Position numbers and translations under genes: made by a program. From assembly GCA_037138335.1 (NCBI GenBank), contig JBAXIO010000001.1, positions 62,001 through 126,000 of the forward strand: 64,000 nt of DNA. Reading direction: 5' to 3'. Every line of letters begins with the position of its first letter. Position 1 is the first letter of the stretch. The notes below the pieces were generated by a model. The model had not been told where the DNA came from. It did not search any database and saw only the letters and a list, made by a program, of their open reading frames with translations. Source of the stretch: CAIRDP01 sp037138335 (GTDB lineage Bacteria; Bacteroidota; Bacteroidia; Bacteroidales; FEN-979). This document shows, piece by piece, positions 58,014 to 64,000 of the stretch.

Positions 58014-58574
58014 TTATTTGCTGATGGGGTTACATGTTATAAAAGACTTATCTTCTGCGATAATATTCCAAAAACCCGAACTCATTACTTTTTCTTTCGT
58101 GCGTTCCCGCGGCTGATGGCCGTCCTCGAGATACAAGGTGCCACCTGGTTTGACCAGGCGGTTGAGTTCTTTAAGGAAGGCAACAGGCTCACTCACCATG
58201 TGGAACATATCCAGGCAGTAAATGACATCGGCCGAGCCTGAGGGGATATTCACGGTTTTACCGTCGGTAAGCACCGGCCTTACATTCTTCAATTTGTATT
58301 TCTCTATCCTTTGGTTTGCCGATTCAATGGCAAGTTCATGAATGTCCACGGCATAAACCAGTCCGTTTTCACCGACCAGCTCTGCTGCTGGTTTAAGGAA
58401 CCTTCCTGTGCCCGAGCCGTAATCAATGACTGTTTGTCCTTTTTGAAGACTGAATGGCCTGAGGCGCTGATCGGGTGATTTGAAAAGGTCGGAGATGTTA
58501 AACATAAATGCCATCATCTTAAATGCCCAGCCGGGCATCCTGTCCATTTCACCGCCTGTTAGTACTTTTTTCAT
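58014..58574 (-). CDS. Class I SAM-dependent methyltransferase
   Basis: 186 residues: motif I VIDYGSGTGRFLKPAAEL, YAVDIHELAIESA, VIYCLDMFHMV, KPGGTLYLEDGHQ. Methyltransf_31/11-type. The substrate is unknown. It lies 11 bp upstream of the TlpA gene on the same strand and may be co-transcribed. Confidence 0.87.
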   Translation of the reverse strand: MKKVLTGGEMDRMPGWAFKMMAFMFNISDLFKSPDQRLRPFSLQKGQTVIDYGSGTGRFLKPAAELVGENGLVYAVDIHELAIESANQRIEKYKLKNVRPVLTDGKTVNIPSGSADVIYCLDMFHMVSEPVAFLKELNRLVKPGGTLYLEDGHQPRERTKEKVMSSGFWNIIAEDKSFITCNPISK

Positions 58575-58614
58575 GGTCTTTACTGTTAAGCGAATAAATA
58601 ACTGATACTGAATT

Positions 58615-59310
58615 TTATCCGGGCAAACTGGCCGCAGGGATCACCTTCCCGTTCTCGCACATGAGCATGCGTGCCGGGTATTTGTCGATGAGGCCGTAAT
58701 TATGGGTTGCTACCACAACAGCCCTCCCTGTCCTGCTGATATCCATGAGCAGGGAGATAATGCCTTCGGAGCTTTCCGGGTCGAGGTTCCCCGTTGGTTC
58801 ATCCGCCAGGATGATCTCGGGATCATTGACCAGGGCACGTGCAATAGCCACTCTTTGCTGCTCGCCCCCGCTCAGCTGGTGGGGCATTTTGCTGCCTTTA
58901 TTCCCCAGGCTTGATTTGGCCAGGACTTCCATCAGCCGTTTCTGCATCTGGCGTTTGTCTTTCCATCCTGTTGCCCTCATCACAAACAGCAGGTTCTCAT
59001 TCACGGTGCGGTCGGTGAGCAACTGGAAATCCTGGAACACTATCCCAAGCTTCCGCCTTAAAAAAGGCACTTCATCATACTGGATCCGGCGGAGGTCGTA
59101 ACCTACAACCTGGGCCGTGCCGTTTCTCATGGGCAGCTCGGCATAAATGGTTTTCAGCAGGCTGCTCTTGCCGCTGCCTGTCCTTCCGATCAGGTAAACA
59201 AATTCACCCTTGCTTACACTCAGGCTCACGTTGGCAAGAATAAGGTTTTCGTTCTGGTAAACCGAGACCTTGTCAAGTACTATGGTACGTTCCGAAAATG
59301 GCTGATTCAT
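58615..59310 (-). CDS. ftsE: FtsE-like ABC ATPase
   Basis: 231 residues: Walker A YLIGRTGSGKSSLLK, Q-loop VFQDFQLL, signature HQLSGGEQQRVAIARAL, Walker B EIILADEPTGNLDPESS, H-loop VVVATHNYGLI. It matches FtsE in length and motifs; FtsEX controls septal peptidoglycan hydrolases at the division site. FtsX is not adjacent on either side, which is common in Bacteroidota, but it leaves LolD/MacB-like ATPases as alternatives. The gene starts 11 bp after the stop of the membrane protein at 59322. Confidence 0.87.
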   Translation of the reverse strand: MNQPFSERTIVLDKVSVYQNENLILANVSLSVSKGEFVYLIGRTGSGKSSLLKTIYAELPMRNGTAQVVGYDLRRIQYDEVPFLRRKLGIVFQDFQLLTDRTVNENLLFVMRATGWKDKRQMQKRLMEVLAKSSLGNKGSKMPHQLSGGEQQRVAIARALVNDPEIILADEPTGNLDPESSEGIISLLMDISRTGRAVVVATHNYGLIDKYPARMLMCENGKVIPAASLPG

Positions 59311-59321
59311 GTAGTTCTTCG

Positions 59322-61151
59322 TTAATGTGCCGGTAAAACCACTCCTTCAATTTTCCTGTAATCCGCCTCGTCTTTCAATGAGATATAATCCACTTTCATG
59401 TCATCGATAAAGATCGGAAGATATCTGGCCGGGTTGTAAAAATACACCTTCGAAACGGCCTCCCTGGGAAGCCCTGCAGGGACATAGAACGCTACCTGGA
59501 CCTTCACCCATTCGTCGGGCCTGATGAAGTTAAGCAGGTAAAACGGGTTATAGCTGATGCCCTTGCCGTTCACGCTGAAATCGGCAACCACGGTGGCATC
59601 GGTGCGTTCACGGGGCGAGAGCACCATAGCGGTAACACGAATGATGCGGTTGGCGGTTGTGAAAAGACTGTCGGCCTTCAGCTCCATCCCCGAACTGTAA
59701 GGAAGCACGGTATCGGCTTTCGACGACCAGCTTCCGCTGTAAGAAACCAGGTTGGTGCGGCTTTTATTGTTCATCCAGGGAAGCTCCTTTTCCATATCGT
59801 TGCTGAAGGAAACCACAGTAACCACAGCATCTTTTGGAATATATGCCCTGGCTGTTTTATCGGTGCTGAAAAACGAGTCCCAGAATATTTCGGAAGTGAT
59901 GACATACGGGGGGAATATCCAGCGGGTATGCTGGTAATACTGGAATATGTTCAGGGCCGACAGGGCGATGAGCAGGATGGTCAGGCTGCGGCGGACATTC
60001 AGCGATTTGAAATTCCCGTAAAGGAAGACCAGCAACAGCCCGACAACTGCATAAATGTCGATAAAGACCCTTTGCCCGCATTTGGAAGCATAATACCATA
60101 CCCACCAGCTGGAAGCGACATAGGTAAAGAGGACAAGGAAAATGAGCAGGACCAGTGCATGGAACCAGCTTCTGCGGTATAAACCGACGAACCCGAACAT
60201 GGAAACAAAGGCCACCGGCGTATAAATAAACCATCCCCTGTTGTAACTCCCCAGGATCCCCAGGAAATGAGGGCTTAGAAATTTAAATCCTTCGTCGCCA
60301 TAAGAATATACTATCCATTGATTGCATTGCAGCTTCCACAGCAGGAAGGGAATGAACATCATCAGTAAAAAAACAAGTATTCCTATGATGGCGGATGACT
60401 TCGCGGTTTTGAGCCTGGCCATGGTATCGGTAAGCCTCTGCCTGCTCCCGGTCACAAAAGGAACCAGCAGCAGCACCATCACATTGGTGGGACGTATGAG
60501 TATGATCAACGCCAGCAGGAACATAGAGATCCCGAACCACTTTGTTTTAGCGGTATGGGTAAGGTTGTACGTTGTAAGCAGGAAACTCGTGATCAGCGCA
60601 AATGAATATACATGGGTCATCGAGCCTTCAGTGATAGTATAATACAACAGGTTGGTCCCAAGGGTGACCACGGCTGCAATGAAGGCGGCATTTTGTTCCG
60701 AAGACCCGAATTTGATCAGGAGCTTCATCAGCGTTCTTGCGCCGAGCCATAAAAAGAAGAGCGATGCGAGGGCGATCATGTACTGGTAGGGGAGTGAATA
60801 CCCGTCGGTATGGAACAACTCCAGCCAGGCGATGAAATGGGCGGTCAAAAAGAAAGGGGTCCAAACCAGGGCCATGCCGGGATAGGTCTTGTTCACCACC
60901 CCCTTACCTGCTTTCATCCTGAATTCCTTGAAGGCCGCCTTGTCATGGGGATAATAAACCCATTCATAATCCTCCACGAATTTGTACTGAAGGTCATGGT
61001 GTATGAAAATTGCCGGGAGATAGGCGTAATAAGCTTTACCGTCGCTGTTGATGACCCTGTCCCAGGGCTTTTCGGGGCTCTTGAAGCCGAAGAAAAGACA
61101 AACGTACAGCAGGACGATGATCTCAGGCGTATACCGGTAAATATACTTCAT
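59322..61151 (-). CDS. Polytopic membrane protein, GT-C glycosyltransferase-like
   Basis: 609 residues with about 12 membrane helices. An acidic motif in the first loop (VINSDGKAYYAYLPAIFIHH) and YPGMALVWTPFFLTAHFIAW resemble GT-C (family 39/83-like) glycosyltransferases that use polyprenyl-phosphate sugars. A soluble C-terminal domain of about 150 residues (beta-rich) lies outside. The sugar and acceptor are unknown. The ATG overlaps the stop of rlmB by 4 nt. Confidence 0.8.
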   Translation of the reverse strand: MKYIYRYTPEIIVLLYVCLFFGFKSPEKPWDRVINSDGKAYYAYLPAIFIHHDLQYKFVEDYEWVYYPHDKAAFKEFRMKAGKGVVNKTYPGMALVWTPFFLTAHFIAWLELFHTDGYSLPYQYMIALASLFFLWLGARTLMKLLIKFGSSEQNAAFIAAVVTLGTNLLYYTITEGSMTHVYSFALITSFLLTTYNLTHTAKTKWFGISMFLLALIILIRPTNVMVLLLVPFVTGSRQRLTDTMARLKTAKSSAIIGILVFLLMMFIPFLLWKLQCNQWIVYSYGDEGFKFLSPHFLGILGSYNRGWFIYTPVAFVSMFGFVGLYRRSWFHALVLLIFLVLFTYVASSWWVWYYASKCGQRVFIDIYAVVGLLLVFLYGNFKSLNVRRSLTILLIALSALNIFQYYQHTRWIFPPYVITSEIFWDSFFSTDKTARAYIPKDAVVTVVSFSNDMEKELPWMNNKSRTNLVSYSGSWSSKADTVLPYSSGMELKADSLFTTANRIIRVTAMVLSPRERTDATVVADFSVNGKGISYNPFYLLNFIRPDEWVKVQVAFYVPAGLPREAVSKVYFYNPARYLPIFIDDMKVDYISLKDEADYRKIEGVVLPAH

Positions 61152-61894
61152 TCGGCCAGGTTGTTGCGTTGACGTACCACTTCGTACAAAAGGACCCCTG
61201 CTGCCACTGAAACATTGAGAGAGGAAATATCGCCCATGATGGGGATGCTCACCTGCTCATCGGCAAATTTAAGATACTCCGCCGAAATGCCCCTGTCTTC
61301 CGATCCCATGATGATGGCCAGGGGGCCTGTGAACTTTGCCTCAGTATAGTTTTTCTCTGCCTTCTCGGTTGCGGCGACGATGGACAAGCCGCTTTCCTTC
61401 AGGAATTTCAGGCTGTCCTTAAGGTTGGCCGACCTCACCACGGGCAGGGTGTATAAAGCACCTGCGGAGGTTTTCACCGCGTCGGAATTGAGCTGGGCCG
61501 AACCAAAGGCCGAGATCACCATTGCGTCGGCTCCAGAACAGGCTGCCGTACGGGCAATCGCCCCGGCATTGCGCACATCGGTCACCTGGTCGAGGATAAG
61601 GATCAGGGGTGTACGCCCGTGTTCAAAAATAAAGGGAATGAGGTCCTCGAGCTTCTGGTAAACGATCTCGGTAAGATATGCTATCACCCCCTGGTGGTTC
61701 TGTTTCGACTGCCTGTTAAGCTTCTCAACCGGCACGAACTGGTATGGGATCTCGACCTCTTTGACCAGTGCGAACAGCTCGTGGAAGCCCGGACCCTTGA
61801 GCCCGTTCTGGATGAGAAGTTTGTCGACCTGCTTGCCGGCCCTGATCGCTTCGATCGCCGGCCGTATCCCATATATGTATTGTTCTTTTGGCAT
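61148..61894 (-). CDS. rlmB: 23S rRNA (guanosine-2'-O-)-methyltransferase RlmB
   Basis: 248 residues from ATG 61894 (an in-frame ATG at 61915 overlaps rmuC). SpoU features: EQYIYGIRPAIEAIRAGKQV (substrate-binding L30e-like N-domain), LDQVTDVRNAGAIARTAACS, AIIMGSEDRGIS and IPIMGDISSLNVSVAAGVLL, the trefoil-knot SAM site. It methylates G2251 in the peptidyl transferase centre in E. coli. It is coupled to the membrane protein gene downstream. Confidence 0.93.
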   Translation of the reverse strand: MPKEQYIYGIRPAIEAIRAGKQVDKLLIQNGLKGPGFHELFALVKEVEIPYQFVPVEKLNRQSKQNHQGVIAYLTEIVYQKLEDLIPFIFEHGRTPLILILDQVTDVRNAGAIARTAACSGADAMVISAFGSAQLNSDAVKTSAGALYTLPVVRSANLKDSLKFLKESGLSIVAATEKAEKNYTEAKFTGPLAIIMGSEDRGISAEYLKFADEQVSIPIMGDISSLNVSVAAGVLLYEVVRQRNNLAE

Positions 61895-61898
61895 CTTC

Positions 61899-63254
61899 TT
61901 ATTCTTTATCTTCAATGTCTGATTTATCCAGCAAGGTTCTCGGTATTTCCTTGGCTGGTTTTGCTCCTAATTCCTTTATTTTTTCCGCACGGCGGATGAG
62001 GTTCCCCTTGCCCGTGCTTAATTTGTTCATTGAAGCATCGAAACTCTGCCTTGTCGAGTCCAGTTTACGGCCTACATCTTCCAGGTCCTCAAGGAAACCA
62101 ACAAATTTATCGAGCAGGTCGGCGCTTTGTTTTGCTATCTCAACGGCATTCTTATTATAGTTTTCGACCCTCCAGAGGTTGGAGATCATCCTCAGGGCCG
62201 CGATGAGGTTTGTGGGGCTTATCAGCAGCACCCTGCGCTCGTAAGCAAACTGCCAGATATCTGGCTCTGCCTGGAGTGCAATGAGGTACGCGGGCTCTAT
62301 GGGCATGAAGAGCATCACAAAATCAAGGCTTTTCAGCTGGTACAAGTCCTGGTAATTCTTTCCGCTGAGGTCGTTGATATGGCTGCGCACACTGAGCATA
62401 TGTTCCTTAAGCGCCTTATCCTGTTCTTCCTTCGTTTCGGCGGTGGCATAGCGTTCGTAAGCCAGGAGCGAGACCTTGGAATCTACTACCAGGCTGCGGT
62501 CACCGGGATATGCTATGATGACATCGGGTTGGAGGCGTTTCCCTTCGGCGTTTGTGTAGCTGGTCTGTACAGAATATTCCCTGTCGCGCACCAGCCCTGA
62601 TTTCTCAAGTATGCTCTCAAGTATTATTTCACCCCAGTTCCCCTGGGTCTTGGCCTGCCCCTTGAGGGCATGGGTGAGGTTGCTGGCCTCCTTGCTGATC
62701 TGCTGGTTGAGCTCGGCCAGGTTCTTTATCTCTTTTTCGAGCGAGAACCTTTGTTTGGATTCTTTATCGTAAGTATCCTCTACCTTCTTCTCAAACTCCC
62801 TGATCTTCTCGCTCAGGGGCTTGAGTATCTCATCGAGCTTGGTCCTGTTCTGCTCGGTGAATTTCTTAGTTTTCTCTTCGAGGATGTCGTTAGCCAGGTT
62901 CTTGAATTCGTTCCTGAAATTTTCCTGCAGGCTTTCCAGGTCTTTTTTAAGTGTCAGCAGCTTTTCATTCAGGCCTTCATTCTCGGTGGTTTTGCGCGAC
63001 AGCTGCGAGTTAAGCCCGTTGATGAGGGCTTCTTTTTCTTTTAATTGCTGCTGGATGGCCGTGTTCTGTTGTTCCAGGATCCTGCTGCGTTCCTCGGCGG
63101 TTATCTTAGCCGAATTCAATGCTTCAGCCTGTTTGCGGATTGTCTCAATATCAGCGATGGCGGCATCCCGGAATTGTGGCTTTAGCCTGTAAAAAAGGAT
63201 AATGAAGCCTGTTACAAGCAAGAGACCTAAACCAATAAGAAGAATTTCCTGCAT
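61899..63254 (-). CDS. rmuC: DNA recombination protein RmuC
   Basis: 451 residues. An N-terminal membrane helix (ILLIGLGLLLVTGFIILFY), a long coiled coil (about 40-200), then the RmuC nuclease-like domain: GQAKTQGNWGEIILESILEK, VQTSYTNAEGKRLQPDVIIA, YPGDRSLVVDSKVSLLAYER, LDFVMLFMPIEPAYLIALQ, LISPTNLIAALRMISNLWR. The D..(V/I)DSK pattern fits a PD-(D/E)xK fold. RmuC limits inversions between short inverted repeats in E. coli, notable because this genome is rich in palindromes. Confidence 0.94.
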   Translation of the reverse strand: MQEILLIGLGLLLVTGFIILFYRLKPQFRDAAIADIETIRKQAEALNSAKITAEERSRILEQQNTAIQQQLKEKEALINGLNSQLSRKTTENEGLNEKLLTLKKDLESLQENFRNEFKNLANDILEEKTKKFTEQNRTKLDEILKPLSEKIREFEKKVEDTYDKESKQRFSLEKEIKNLAELNQQISKEASNLTHALKGQAKTQGNWGEIILESILEKSGLVRDREYSVQTSYTNAEGKRLQPDVIIAYPGDRSLVVDSKVSLLAYERYATAETKEEQDKALKEHMLSVRSHINDLSGKNYQDLYQLKSLDFVMLFMPIEPAYLIALQAEPDIWQFAYERRVLLISPTNLIAALRMISNLWRVENYNKNAVEIAKQSADLLDKFVGFLEDLEDVGRKLDSTRQSFDASMNKLSTGKGNLIRRAEKIKELGAKPAKEIPRTLLDKSDIEDKE

Positions 63255-63341
63255 AATATATTTAATGTTGTAAAATTAGCAATTTTCGCTCAGATATTTA
63301 TGCAGGCATCGTACTTTTGGGCATCAGTTTTCAACAATCCA

Positions 63342-63833
63342 GTGATCAGCATCGGCATTATATCGGATACCCACGGCAGGTTCCTTCCAAAAGTAAAAGC
63401 GTTCTTATCGGCATGCGATGAGATCTGGCATGCCGGGGATATAGGTTCGCTGGAACTGGTGGATGAAATGAAGAAGTTCAGGCCGCTGAGGGCGGTTTAC
63501 GGCAATATCGACGGAACCGCTGTACGTTCGGCATGCCCTGAGGTGCTGTTGTTCCGGGCCGAAAAGCTGAAGGTCCTCATGACCCATATAGGAGGATACC
63601 CGGGAAAATATCATCCGCAGTCAAAACAAATTATTGAACTTGAAAAACCGGGCTTGTTCGTATGCGGGCATTCCCATATCCTGAAGGTGATCTATGATAA
63701 AAAATATTCCCTTCTGCACATCAACCCTGGAGCGGCAGGAAGCTACGGCCTGCATACTTCGATAACGGCCGTGAGGCTGAAAATCGAGGGGAACGGAATG
63801 AAAGACCTTGAGGTGCTGGATATTTCGAGGTAA
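63342..63833 (+). CDS. YfcE/MJ0936-type metallophosphoesterase
   Basis: About 163 residues with the complete metal site: IGIISDTHGRFLP, EIWHAGDIGS, RAVYGNIDG, LKVLMTHIGGYPGKY, LFVCGHSHILK, LLHINPGAAG. A small cyclic-nucleotide-type phosphodiesterase. An ATG at 63300 would add 14 residues, but TACTTTTG (63312-63319) looks like the -7 promoter element inside that part, so I prefer GTG 63342. It converges with the next gene. Confidence 0.9.
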   Translation: MISIGIISDTHGRFLPKVKAFLSACDEIWHAGDIGSLELVDEMKKFRPLRAVYGNIDGTAVRSACPEVLLFRAEKLKVLMTHIGGYPGKYHPQSKQIIELEKPGLFVCGHSHILKVIYDKKYSLLHINPGAAGSYGLHTSITAVRLKIEGNGMKDLEVLDISR

Positions 63834-63835
63834 GC

Positions 63836-64000
63836 TTACCTGAGCCTGTCGGCCGACCTCACCAGGTTTTCATCCTTGCGGATGAAACGGTTGGCAAGTA
63901 CGAGAAAGACCAGGCTGATCAGCGGGCAGAAAGCCCCGAACTGGTACGCCGGCTGTATTCCTGTGAGTTTTTGCACCGAGCTTATGTAATAAATAAGTAC
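63836..64000 (-). CDS. DUF4293-like membrane protein (C-terminal part, cut by window edge)
   Basis: The complement gives 54 codons to the stop at 63836-63838: SVQKLTGIQPAYQFGAFCPL, ISLVFLVLANRFIRKDENLV, RSADRLR. A membrane helix and the ending RKDExLVRSADRLR are typical of DUF4293 proteins of Bacteroidota. The start lies outside the window. Confidence 0.75.
   Translation of the reverse strand, partial: VLIYYISSVQKLTGIQPAYQFGAFCPLISLVFLVLANRFIRKDENLVRSADRLR

Noticed and set aside
1..64000. tRNA, rRNA, insertion sequence or integrase genes
   Set aside because: I looked in the intergenic stretches and saw no cloverleaf ends, no rRNA segments and no transposase or recombinase motifs; a tRNAscan/Infernal run would be decisive.

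Overview
The window looks like a chromosomal segment of an environmental Bacteroidota (Bacteroidales-like) bacterium. Evidence: many genes are preceded by the Bacteroidota -7 element TAnnTTTG (for example at 343, 2282, 7871, 13509, 55035, often as TATCTTTG), Shine-Dalgarno sequences are weak, and there is a type IX secretion C-terminal domain, a TonB-dependent receptor with a carboxypeptidase-like N-terminal domain, PorT-like outer-membrane barrels, TlpA/TPR redoxins, DUF4403 and a DUF4293 tail. No rRNA, tRNA, CRISPR array, transposase or integrase was recognised.

Layout. 1-13.5 kb: housekeeping and metabolic genes (TrmH-like fragment, TPR membrane protein, fmt, HU, two histidine-kinase/receiver proteins, an outer-membrane barrel, 3-methyladenine glycosylase, a methyltransferase, RecQ, citrate lyase as a CitD-CitE fusion plus CitF). 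13.5-19.2 kb: a tightly overlapped operon with an LtaS-like phosphoglycerol transferase, a diacylglycerol kinase, an MscS channel and a FISUMP lipoprotein. 19.2-29.1 kb: secreted and outer-membrane proteins, an AraC-type regulator, a TonB receptor and a PAP2 phosphatase. 29.3-45.6 kb: an AT-richer accessory island. 45.6-64 kb: core-type genes again (DUF4403 lipoprotein, calpain-like secreted protease, YyaL-like protein, aldo/keto reductase, iron alcohol dehydrogenase, ornithine/N-acetylornithine carbamoyltransferase, two TlpA-like proteins, FtsE-like ATPase, GT-C-like membrane protein, RlmB, RmuC, YfcE phosphoesterase).

The island has two parts. The left part (29.3-36.4 kb) is a patchwork of short toxin-antitoxin genes (DUF2281, DUF2442, HEPN/MNT, PIN, HigA), truncated genes and ORF6N-domain genes. 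A short motif (here the M-box, core GACTGCGGATGRGGGAGCGG) recurs about every 0.6-1.4 kb at the boundaries of these units, and again at 45.5 and 47.6 kb. The right part (36.4-43 kb) is a restriction-type defence block: Vsr endonuclease, C5-cytosine methyltransferase, McrB-like AAA protein, McrC-like nuclease, and a convergent OLD-family ATPase/TOPRIM nuclease. It is followed by a decayed copy of the DUF4403 gene, an N-formylglutamate amidohydrolase-like gene, a full-length ORF6N gene and a chimeric DinD remnant.

The most unusual signal concerns the ORF6N genes. All four copies carry a 27-37 bp near-perfect palindrome at the same codons, but the arm sequences differ between copies. In two copies the same kind of palindrome is repeated outside the gene, twice before the start codon and once after the stop. 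A 30-bp leader (GTRTCACTTTT, nine variable bases, then a GCGGATTAAG-like end) precedes three of the ORF6N genes and the PIN module. Together with the M-boxes this looks like a repeated, possibly mobile, palindrome-bearing gene unit. I know of no described system with this arrangement, but that novelty is untested here. A second, separate signal is a set of 7-9 bp degenerate tandem repeats found both between genes and inside fmt, citDE and the TonB receptor gene.
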